From Dromaius novaehollandiae (lineage: Eukaryota; Chordata; Aves; Casuariiformes; Dromaiidae), in contig NC_088103.1 in the NCBI RefSeq assembly GCF_036370855.1, positions 37,365,904 through 37,429,903 on the forward strand: 64,000 nucleotides of DNA, in the 5' to 3' direction. Positions within the stretch are counted from its first letter, which is position 1. Every line of letters begins with the position of its first letter. Under the pieces are notes generated by a model that was not told the origin of the DNA, ran no database searches, and was given only the letters and a program-made list of their open reading frames with translations. This document shows positions 39,106-49,291 of the stretch, in pieces. Both the position numbers and the translations under genes were made by a program.

Positions 39106-39198
39106 GGTAACATTTCAGAGCAGGTACCAGGGCTCCACATACCATGTTACCTGGTTTGCATTGATTTCCCACGTTTCAACTCCAGCAGGATTTCCTGC

Positions 39199-39222
39199 GG
39201 GGGGGGGGGGGGGGGGGGGGGG
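39199..39222 (+). repeat. poly(G) run of 24 in the ADRA2A 3' UTR
   Basis: Uninterrupted G24 followed by AGGGGAG. On the RNA strand it can form a G-quadruplex. Length in the assembly may be inexact. Confidence 0.9.
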
Positions 39223-39421
39223 AGGGGAGCAGAGGCTGTTCTGCCTTTCCGAGTTACGTGGCAAGAGTTAAGTTTTGAATCTGCCACTCTCATCTTTTGT
39301 AGGAGATACTGACCCGTCCCTCTTTCGGTCTTATACAGGGCACAACTCTGAAGTGGGAAACTTACTGGCAGGTTTCCTAGCATTTTATAGTGTAATTATG
39401 CTTTTTTAAAGAAAAGAAATA

Positions 39422-39429
39422 TGTAAATA
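39422..39429 (+). promoter_or_regulatory. Pumilio element TGTAAATA (second)
   Basis: Second exact UGUANAUA match, about 320 nt after the first. Confidence 0.45.
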
Positions 39430-39637
39430 TTAAGAGACTGGAGCAGGAGAGGAAGTGTTAATACTGCTCTTACACGCCTTTCCTGAAACTTCTTTCAGCT
39501 CTATCTGCTACAAACAAAACAAAAAAAACCCCCAAAAAGCAACAACAAAGAAACCCGAACAGAACAAATCGAGCATCCTTGTGCCATGAAGAAGTGTCTG
39601 GAGAATATTAGAAGGAAAAACTTGTTTTGTTTGTTAC

Positions 39638-39643
39638 AATAAA
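39638..39643 (+). terminator. ADRA2A: poly(A) signal AATAAA, proximal candidate for ADRA2A
   Basis: Canonical hexamer followed by GGGTTGGAAAGCC and then T-rich sequence; use would shorten the 3' UTR by about 400 nt. Confidence 0.4.
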
Positions 39644-40036
39644 TGGGTTGGAAAGCCTTTTAATGCTATAAGAACAGCTTTATTGAATGCTGACAAATCA
39701 CAGAAATTGTTTGGAAAAGGCAAAGTTTAAGTCTGTTGTATAAAGTGAATTTTTCTGTACTGGAGTTGTACGGTGCACAGGAAGAGACTTAAAGAATAAT
39801 ACCTTTTTACTTTTGGAAGTGTTCTGTTGATTTTGCTCTCTCTTTGGACTGTGTAGTTAACTCCAAGGGTCCCTGGATGTATTTTGGGACCTGGAGAGCA
39901 ATGTTTACATTCACTTACATTTTCAGATTTGAATCCTCAAGAGGTGAGGAAAGCAAATAAGCTGTGCTTTACTGAAAAAAAAAAAAAAAAAAGAAAAAAA
40001 AAAGGAAATTGCTATAATGGATGATTATTTTTATTA

Positions 40037-40042
40037 AATAAA
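40037..40042 (+). terminator. ADRA2A: poly(A) signal AATAAA, distal ADRA2A site
   Basis: Canonical hexamer in TTATTAAATAAAAAAAGC, followed within about 60 nt by GTGTG and a T9 run, the usual downstream GU/U-rich element. Gives a 3' UTR of about 1.93 kb. Confidence 0.65.
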
Positions 40043-42254
40043 AAAAGCATTTACAGATCAAGTGTGAAAACTCTCTGAATAATGTTAGCTGTACTTTTTT
40101 TTTAACTGCTCACCAGTTCTCCGGCAGCTATGGTCTTGACATCTTTTAAAGAACGTATTGGGAAAAGCACTTGTGTTTTCTGAGAGGCATTGTTATACCG
40201 GGTAAGAAACAATGGCTCAGTTCATTGCGGAGTGGCATAATAACAAATGAGTCCTTGATATTTCTTTTTTTTTTTTCCCCTTTCATGCCACAGTAAGTGC
40301 ATTCTTGTGCTTCTTAAAAAAAAGAAGAGCTTAGGGTTTCACGGAGCGGTTTGCTCCTTGGAAGTGTGGCCCGGCACCTTTTCTGCCCCTCCGTGGGAAT
40401 GTCTGGCTGGGGCAGTATTTACAGCTGCTTAGTTGAGGGGGTTGCTAATAGTTATGTCACAGATGATGGGAATAGAAGTTATTCGTCTGGAAGGCAGGCA
40501 GGGGTATTTCTTGATACGGGCGAGGGTGTCCATCTGACTAGAGATGTGGGCTTTGTTCCCAGGCCCCGAGAGCAGGGCGGCTGGGCTTGCTTGTCTTTGA
40601 GCCAACACTGCTGAGACCTGTCCTTGCGGGAGGGTGCCGGGAGGTTGCTCTCTGGCTGGATGTGACGGTGCTGTGTTGCCACCTGCCTTCACGAGGACGC
40701 AGGGATCTGGATCAGCACCCGCTTGTGTTGTGCTCCTTCACTGCCCCAAAAGCCAGGTGGCCCCAAAGGCAGGATCCTGTGGGTGCTTTAGCGTGTGCTT
40801 TGTTTTGCCCAGCACCACACGTAACCATGCAGCTGAGCTTGTGTGCAGTTGTTTGCACATTGAGGACCTCCAGGAGGTAACTTTTTAGAGGTAAATTCCT
40901 GCTGTTTCAGCTGGAACGGGGATGAGGGATGTATTCAAGGGGCTTGGCTCCAAGAGGTGCTGAATGCCTTCCCCTTCCCCTTCCACTGCCGTGCAGGAGC
41001 TTTCTGGCTACCAGTCTTCCTACTGCTTTGGCTGTTTGGGCACCTGAAGTCACCCGACTTCCATGCTCTGCCTCTGCTTTGGTGGAAAGTAAGTGCACGG
41101 AGACTTGTGATGGAGCTGGCGCGCTGGGGCGTGCAGCCACAGGGGCCTGCTCTGCACTGAGGTCGCGGCCACAGGCGCTTGGGCAAGCCTGGGGATGGGC
41201 CAAGGCTGCTGAGCAGCATTGCTGCTCGGTGTAGGGGCTCGGTGGTGTCCAAGGCTGAAGCTCGTGAGAGATGGGGTGAGGATGAGTGGACAGTGATAGA
41301 GAGGGCATAGCCCAGGGCTCCCAGTGGAGGGGAGACCCAGCTTTTCAGCCATGACCTTGCCATCCCTGGAGATGTCTCCATGTCCCAGCTCATCCTCTCT
41401 CAGCCCACCTGGGCTGCGCAAATGATCCAGGCTCTGAGTGTCTGTGGCCAAAGTGGGAAGGTGTCTGTGAGGGGTGACACTGGTAAATGAACTGGTCCAG
41501 GGCCAGCTGCTGCTCCTGCCCCGGCCTCCTTGTGGGGGCTGTTGCAGGCCAGGAGGGCTTGATCTGGGCATGGTGTCCTGCTCTCTGTCTCTCTCATCTC
41601 AGCTGGCACCGTTGGCCCTGGAGGGTTTTCTGGAGTTGACAGCAGACTTCCTGGGCGCCGTAGGGGACAGTGCACCAGGGGCAGGACATCATTCAGCTCC
41701 ATCGGCTACGCTTGCCCTGTCCCTCTGGTGCTCTGTCTTCCTCGTGGCCAAATCTCTAGCATGGCCCGGAGAGTGTGTTGGTGGGGTTGAGGGTGGCGAT
41801 GGGACTTTAATGCACTTTTAGTTAATGAAGCTTTGTGCAATGAACTGTGTCCGATTGCTCCCAACTGTCCAACAAAGGTAAAAGTAAAGTGGAAATAACT
41901 GAAACAGCACTTTCAGGGTTGTGTCCCTCCCGATATCAGCATGTTCCTCGCAGTTCAGCCCCGTCAGTTAAAGTCTCCGAGGGGCTGTTTCCCTCGGGGG
42001 CAGCGACTCCCTGGGTCTGACACGGCAGAGCTGCCTGCCCATCCTCGTGGCCGCTGTCTGAATTTCCAACATGTTACTGCATTTGCCGCTTCTGACAGAG
42101 CTTTTGTTTTGCTTTCCCTGAATTGCGGGTCCTCGCAGCCTCCGCTGCGTCCTCGGCCCTGTGCCGCTGCAGGGCAAGGGCCCGTCGGGCTGCGGGAGCC
42201 GCTTCCTCCCTGGGCTCGGGGGAGAGCCACCTCCGGGCTCCAAGCTCGCTCCCG

Positions 42255-42342
42255 TGCAAATGGCACATTATGGGGCGTAATGGACTTTGGCTGATTTTGA
42301 TAATCTTTTATTTCGGGGCTCAAAGGTTAATGGCACATGGGC
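42255..42342. promoter_or_regulatory. CNE-like block with repeated homeodomain-type motifs
   Basis: AT-rich island in a GC-rich surround. It carries AATGGCACAT twice (42259-42268 and 42329-42338), TAATGG motifs and TGATTTTGATAATC. The abrupt composition change and motif density resemble conserved developmental enhancers; conservation was not tested. Confidence 0.35.
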
Positions 42343-42487
42343 GGGGAGGGGGGACCTGCCTCCCGCGCGGCGTGGGTGTCATCCAGGGTGGCCCTGCTGA
42401 CCACACAGCCCAGCGCCGGCGTGCGGAGGTGCCGCGGCCGGGCTGGGGCCTGGCGGGTTTCCCTGCGGCGTGGGGCAGCCCTCGGAA

Positions 42488-42520
42488 CCCCCCCCCGGTC
42501 CCCCCCCCCCCCCCCCCCCC
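42488..42520 (+). repeat. poly(C) runs C9 and C21
   Basis: C9 at 42488-42496 and C21 at 42500-42520 separated by GGT. Potential i-motif, with a G-quadruplex on the - strand; the length may be inexact in the assembly. Confidence 0.9.
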
Positions 42521-43031
42521 GAGCTCAGCCTGAAGGTGGCAGCTCAGCGACACACGGCGGGTCCGCCCGGGCGGTCTGGCCTGGCAGGTGTCCCGAAATG
42601 TCCCTGGGGAGCGCGGGAGCAGCAGGGTTGTGTGGGGCAGAGCGGTGACTGCCTGCACCTGTCTCCGAATCTCTCATCCTGCTAATGCACCCGCTTGTCG
42701 CTGCGGGGTTCGGCCCCGTGCTCAGAGGGGCGAGAGGCTGCTCACGGGGAGGAGCTGCTCGGAGGTGCCCCACGGGCAGCACGCCTGGGCGAGGAACAGC
42801 ATTGGCCCGTGGCTCTGCTCACAGAAGATGAGTTTCCCAGGCCGTGGGGACCCCTCAGAGGTTCCAGCCCACGTCCTTCAGCCGTGCTGTGCCGTGAGTA
42901 CCCCCCTTCCCACCCAGCACCCCTGCTCCTTACCCAGGGCTTGCTGGGCCTCCTGGCCTTGGGATGTCCCTCGGGGTTTGGTGGCTGGCCCAGGTGAGAG
43001 GGAGCCGGGTGAGGTTGTCATCCACTGGAGC

Positions 43032-43103
43032 ATTTTGTTTTATTTTGTTTTATTTTGTTTTATTTTGTTTTATTTTGTTTTATTTTGTTTTATTTTGTTT
43101 TTT
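43032..43103 (+). repeat. (ATTTTGTTTT)7 minisatellite
   Basis: Seven head-to-tail 10-bp units ATTTTGTTTT without visible mismatch. Confidence 0.95.
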
Positions 43104-46100
43104 CTTAACATTGCCTGTTCTTTCACCCCTGGAGAAGTTCAAAGTCTGTGGAGATTAGTTCTTTAGTACAATCAGTGCCCTGGCAGACAGCTACACTTGA
43201 GCTCTGTCACTGTTTCTACGGTGAACCTCACTTTGCAGCTGGTTTGTGATAACATCTTCGTGACTTGTTAGATATTTGTAGCTGCAATTGCTGTGCCTTA
43301 TCCCAAGTTGTAGAAATGGAGCGAAGAGAGATTATGATTAACAGAGAGCCCATCGCCGGCATTAGCCACTAACGCTCAATCAGTTCACGAACGCTCTGTC
43401 GAGGGATACGCAGGGCCAGATCCTGGCCGAAGAGGTCTGTAGTCTGAGTCCTGAGGGGTGAGCAGAAGGACCGTGAAACACCCTCCTTGCGCTCGGAGCA
43501 AGGCTCACGCGGCCTGGCTGGTCCCAGGAGGGAGGACGTCCCTCATCCACCGAGGCTGTAGCAGAGCCCCCGTACGGGCTCAGTGGGGTGCGTCCGCACG
43601 GCCCGGCAAGCCTAGGCAGACGCGGCACTGGACCTCTCCCTGGGAGGTGGTGAATGGAGACGCTGATATCTGAGCTGGTCATTTAACATCCCTTCCTGGT
43701 CAAGGGACCTTCTTGGCCGTTGGACAGTTCTCCAGGAGCGCTTGTTCCCTTGGGGACCACCAGCATCTGGGGGCATCCAGCCTCGGACCCATAGGTGCAC
43801 AGGGAGGCGAGATGGGCTTCAGCACCCGAAATCCAACAGAGGGGCGTGAGGACAAGCCGTAGGAGCAGGAAGGTGTCTCTCTCACATGAGTGGAGGCATG
43901 GAAGTGTATCAGTAAAGGAATAAATGTCCCTGCCTGTGTTTTAGTCTGTTAGTGCAATGGGGCTAAATTCCAGTTTGGTCAAGCTTAGGAGAAGCTGTCA
44001 GGGCTGGGTCGGGTCTAAGGTCCTGCTTGCCCTCCGTGGCTTGGGGAGTGGCCTGTAGCACATTTCAGGGAATACAGAGGAAAAACGTCCCTTCCCAGGA
44101 GGCTCTAGTGTGATTACACAGTTAGGGATTTCCTGGCCAGCAATGCATTTTGCATTAATAGAGAAATTCTATTAACATGTGTTTCTTTTCAGCGATGCCC
44201 TAGATTGGGAGATCTGGATGGCTTTCAAAAACGTGTTTGAGTCAAATGCCAGTAGCTGACTCTGTGCAAGAGGAATGGGGTGAAGCTCGGGGGCCGGCGA
44301 GTGCTGCCGGAGGTGAGACAAACTGACCCAACCGTCCTTGGCTTTCCTGCATGGGAAATGGCGAGCTTCTTGCAGCATTTGGCCCTTACTGGTTTAAGCA
44401 TAGCTCAGGGCATTGCGTTTGCAAGAGCAGCCTTGCAGTCCTCTCAGGCTGTGTGACCCGCTGTAGAGTTTGCTCCCAGAGACGAAAAACATTTGTTTTA
44501 AATCAGCTGGTACATGAAAGAATTGATTGCTCCTTTGCTGACTGAAACAGTTTTGCTTTACTGGACCATGACTTTATGGCCTTTTTGCTGTTTTGTTTTT
44601 CAGTTGCTCTCCATGAAAAAAAGAAAAAAAAGAACTTCCCACTGCTGGACATCTTTGGTAAAATAATGAATGCTTTGCCTTCATCTGCAAGCTTGGAGAT
44701 GCTGCAAAGCATTCTTCTGAAGCTGGAAACCCTACGGTGTTACTGAAAAATTCCCTGGGTTAAAAAATAAAATAAATATAAAGATAAATATTTAACACTC
44801 TGCAGCTGACCTTCTGCTTTTCAGAATTAACTGAACTTTTTTTAAAGAGTGAAATGATGAATTCTGGCTTTTTATCGCCAGAATGACTTTTGCCACCACG
44901 AAAATTGTGATGAACGGTTCCTGTCCCAGACCCAAATGTGCAGGGTTAGACCCTGATTGAGGTAGGCCCCCAGAGCTCAGCTGGAGTGCTGCTGATTTAT
45001 ACCTGCTGTGCAGCTTCTCCTGCCCCTGTGATTATCCCGGCATTCATGATCTCCGGGTAATCGAGTGGCAAGGCATCTTGCTGTGAAGCTGGATTTGTTC
45101 TTGGTTCTGCGATGCAGACATCTGACCTGAAATGGCTCCTTGAACGTGCTTTGCCAGGACAAGCTCCCTGTTAATTTAGGCAGGGCTGTGCTGGCACTTT
45201 GCAGCCTCGCCGTGGCACAGCTCAGCCTCTCCCTGCTCATCGGTGCTGCTGCAAATTGACAGCACTAAGTAACCAGAAAGGCACATTTCTGAAGGGGGTT
45301 CCAAATAAATTACTAAGGATTCCTGTTTCCCAGAGGAGTATCCAAGGCACGGAGCAGTAACATGACCGGTGTCAGCCAAGGCTGGACAGCCGGTGGCAGA
45401 GGTGAGGAGAGAGCAGGGTCCCCAGCGTGCCGGCCCACCACTTCCACCCTGCCTGCCAGGAAGCTCGAAGGACTGTACAGTTTTCTTTACACCCCAAATG
45501 CAGAAGTCCTAGGGGGAGATAGGAACCTGCTGCAGGCAAAAGGGAAAAGTTGTTTATGTCTCTCTTGGTTATGCATTTGACCAGGAATCTAAGTGTAATC
45601 CAAACACTTAAACTTCAGAGAAGTTAGTTAAATCCTACATTTACTATTTTTAAGGCACCTTTTTGGCTTTTAAACCAGCCTCAAAATTTTGTGGGGCCAG
45701 AAGAGTTAAAATTGCCAGTTTAAACTAAATAATCAGACTTCCTTACGGTGAAGGATTTACCATCATAGGACCTTTGCTGTTGCTGTCTCAGGATAATGAA
45801 GACACATTCAACACATTTTGAGCAGCACAGTAATTATTTGAAGAACACTGGTCAACCTTTGGAGGAGATGGTTTTAAAATAACGCAGCAAAGAGGAAAAG
45901 AAAAGCCGAATGCTGCTCTGCTAAACTGGGCATGCGCTGCGGAAAGCAAGGTAAGTAGTGCTGTAGGTAGGGAAACATCTGTAACTGGTGGCTGTACCAG
46001 GGCTAATCACCAGTGAGAAAATGTGTTTGACTGGTATGAATGGGCTTTGGTCTGATTAGGGTTTCTTACAGTAAAACTCGACAGTTATAGCTTAATTGGC

Positions 46101-48039
46101 TTAAGTCCTTTGCGATGGAAATGACCTGCTCCTGTGGTAGGTATTGCTCGGTGTCCCCAGAAATGCTCCTTCCTGCCTATGCTGCTGCGTGATTCTCATG
46201 AAAACGTCTTCTCCGAGACGTGCAGCTGGGTAAGGAGGGTGGCCCAGACACCCGAAGGGTGCTGCCGGGAAGTGATTCGCAATGGCCATGTCCATCCGTG
46301 AGGGGGATGGATTTTTTTTCCTCGTAGTCAAATAACTTTTCTCATCACCTTAGTTCCATGGATTACCACTGCAGATGATACAGCATTGACAAGGAGTGGG
46401 AAGAAGGAATGCATTTGTGGGGATACAAATGAAATGCATGGAAAATGAGAGGTGGCAAAGCAAGGTGGGGAAATGCTTGGTGTAAAGCAGATGATACTGC
46501 TGTACTTCCAGATGGGAAAAATCCAGCCTAAAAGGCTAGAAGAGGCCAATGGGATGTTTTCCCCATTTGTCCAAACCAAACCATTTTGAGAATTTGGGAC
46601 TTAAATGCTTTTATGCTAGTAGCCGTGCTGGTGCCTTTCAATATGGGACTCTGTTGTGAAGCACTTCCTAGGCAGTGACGAGGGAAGGTTTGTGTCTTGC
46701 TCAGCACTAGCCACAGCTGAAGCTCAGCCACAGCCAGCTGCAGGAAAAGCCTCCATGTGTGGAGCATATTGCACAGAAACATTAAGGACATGGTCAGCCA
46801 CGAGAGCAGTGGAAAACTGGAGCCTTTGGGAGGCAATTTGGGCTTCCCAGAGGAAAAGCAAACAGCTCTGGGCTGTGGAAGATGCAGCAAGAAGGGGCTG
46901 ATGCAATCCATGGCCATGCGTGGGACATGTAAGTACAGTCAGAGGCAGCAGAAGACATGAGAAAATGTGAGCTCGGTGTGTAATGGATCTCTCCCACGCG
47001 TGTGCGGAGTCAGGTCTTCTCTGGCGTTAGCAGTGCCAACAGGCACTAGCTCCTCTCAGCACTGGTGAGTAACATTGATGCAGGAGTGGGACCGGGATGC
47101 TCAGCAGGTTTTTACAGGACCACAGTGCTGCTGACTGGGGCATGGTGGCAGGGGTTGTTGCAATAAGCAGATGAAAACCTTCCTTGGCTTTTGCAGGGAG
47201 TGAGGAACCTGCCTGCTAGAGCTGCGTGTGCCCAGCCCAGGGACTGGTGCTGGGCCTGTGCTTCAGTCGATCAACAGCCCTGGAATGACCCTTCCAGGAG
47301 TGGATCGACTGTTTAGTTGCAACTTCCTGTACCTGAAGTCAAGGCGCCTATTTTAGGAAATCCCCGGTCGTACATTGGGCGCCCTTTCCCTGTGCTTGCT
47401 GGCGACCTCAGTGCAGGGCTGAGAGCGGGACACGTGAGCTGCAGCCCACAGCGCTGCTGCCGCTGCCAGGAAAGGCCTCTGCCTGGGTGTGCAGTGCTTA
47501 ATTAGGGAAGAAAACAGCTAATAAAACTCAACACAGACAGCTGGCATTTTGCTTGCTGTCAAATCTGAGGAAGAAACCCACAGCAAAACCACCATCTCAG
47601 CCTGCAGCTGAGCTCAGCCCTCAGCTCCGTTTGAATAGGCCAGAGATGAACTAGATTATCTGGAAATTCATTATAAACCTCAGCTATGGTCTTGTGCATT
47701 AGACAAAACCCACTTGGCTCCTGCCCTGTTACCTCCTTACCCTAGTCAGTTTGTGCTGGTTGGACTATTTATTGCCTATTCATTATCTAGGAAAATCAGC
47801 TTTGCCTCTCCCCCTGTGGTTTTCCAAAACCCTCCTTTGGGCAGGATTTGACTTGTTTTGCTCATGGCTTATTACCTTCGGAAATGCTAAGACCTTGCTA
47901 CACACCTTTGTCACTCTGTCCCCCTGCTCAAGCCTTTATATGTAGCTGTCAGAAGTCAGCTGTTTGGTCTTGGATGTAGACACTTACATAGAAATCTCAT
48001 TTTCCTAAGTACATCTGCCAGCGAGTGACAAATGAAAAA

Positions 48040-48380
48040 AAGGGGTCTACATTTTGATCAAACCAAAGATCTGTTTGGGACTGAGGGCTCTGCCGGCCTG
48101 CCTGCTGGCAAAGAGTTTGATATGGTTACCTGTAGATGAGAGAGGAAATCAAGTCTCATTTATAAAATAAATTCAGATATCTAATAAATATTGCAGCATC
48201 CTGCTTTATCTGTAAGAGCCTGACATTGCTTTATAACGTGCAATGACAAATAAATCCATTCTGTTCCTGCAGGAGTAGATACAATTTCATTTGTTAGCAT
48301 AAAGGCACTTACTTAGGTAAATTATTTAGAGTTTTTCATGTGAATTAAAGCACTTTGAATTATCAGTTATGTGCAATCGT
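48040..48380. promoter_or_regulatory. CNE-like AT-rich block
   Basis: About 340 bp with dense TAAT/ATTA/AATAAAT-type motifs, GATATC, TTTATAA and TGACA words without simple-repeat character or coding potential. It is the kind of text typical of conserved noncoding enhancers, but this is a judgement by eye. Confidence 0.3.
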
Positions 48381-48854
48381 GTCCTCTCTCTAGCTACTTA
48401 AAGCAGGAGGGGGATATGTAGGTTTCTGTGTCCCAAGAGCACTTCTACCAGGTTTGCCTGATCTTTTGCCAGGCGGTGTGTTTGATCATGCTTGGCATTG
48501 ATGGGCAGGGTCATGCCATCTCCATGTGACTGAGGTAGTGCCAGATCTGTGAGGTCTCACACGTCATCACAGGTAGTACGGAAATGCCTCTGCCCTGAAG
48601 ATCTTGCATGCAGGTGGTCAGCAGAGACAGGTGTTGAAAAGGCAAACGAGGAATAAAAATAATAGGATGTGCAGAGCATGTGGGAGGTAGCTGAGCCCTT
48701 ATGAAGACTTTGGCTGAGGCCAGTTCCCCAGTGAGAGTAAATTGATGAAACCCTGTTGAAGTCACCCATCTTTAAGCCTGGTGTCCACGTTTGGTCTACA
48801 ATTTGCTGAAGGTAGGTTAGCAGTGATTCAGAGTTTGTCCCTTAGGGCAAGAAG

Positions 48855-48910
48855 GTGGGTTAGATTATTTTCCAAAGTCCTTTACAGCCTGATTTTTTGG
48901 GGTCTCTATG
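48855..48910 (+). mobile_element. possible CR1 3'-tail remnant
   Basis: GGTTAGATTATTTTCCAAAG followed by TCCTTTACAGCCTGATTTTT resembles the CR1 ending (ggttggactagatgatctcc, then cccttccagcctgatt). It is only about 50 bp and diverged. Confidence 0.35.
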
Positions 48911-49280
48911 TGCAGCCCTCTCATGGCTTTGTGGTATTGCAACTCCTGTCACATACCGAGGGTGCTGGTAACGGTTGATGATAGACGCTAGAAGTAGATG
49001 GGCTGGGGATATATGCCCCTCACCGCTCAGGTTTTTAGTGCCCCTGCCCTAGCACAATTCTCTTCTCTCCATCTGCCCTGTCCTATGGCAGTATTTTAGC
49101 TGATTTCTGTTTCATTTTGGGTACAGTAAGCTGTGCTTTAAAAGCATGTGCAAGATCTTGGTAGGAGTTTTCTAAATAAAATTATTGTCAGGACACAGCA
49201 ATACGATCTGTATGTTTAGACAAGCTGTCCCATTAAGCATGTGGATAAATAGAGTGCTCTAATTATCCAGCAGACCAGTT

Positions 49281-49291
49281 CCATCTGCTGG
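49281..49291 (-). promoter_or_regulatory. CTCF-like core motif, - orientation
   Basis: CCATCTGCTGG on the + strand is CCAGCAGATGG on the - strand; with its flank (GTTCCATCTGCTGG) it fits 13 of 14 core positions. It faces the + oriented motif at 28055, with ADRA2A between the two. Confidence 0.4.

Larger units (their letters stand above)
38122..40060 (+). other. ADRA2A: ADRA2A 3' untranslated region
   Basis: About 1.9 kb from the TGA to the distal AATAAA at 40037, similar to the mammalian 3' UTR length as I recall it. It contains two Pumilio-type elements, a 24-nt G run at 39199-39222, U-rich runs near 38370-38390 and 38812-38826, and an A-rich run at about 39975-40003 that could cause internal priming in cDNA data. 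Confidence 0.75.
40061..47980. other. intergenic region 3' of ADRA2A, no gene recognised
   Basis: No domain-bearing frame. It is GC-richer in 40.4-42.9 kb, where overlapping chance frames of 100-190 codons arise. It contains a CNE-like block at 42255-42342, C9 and C21 runs at 42488-42520 and an ATTTTGTTTT array at 43032-43103. Confidence 0.75.
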
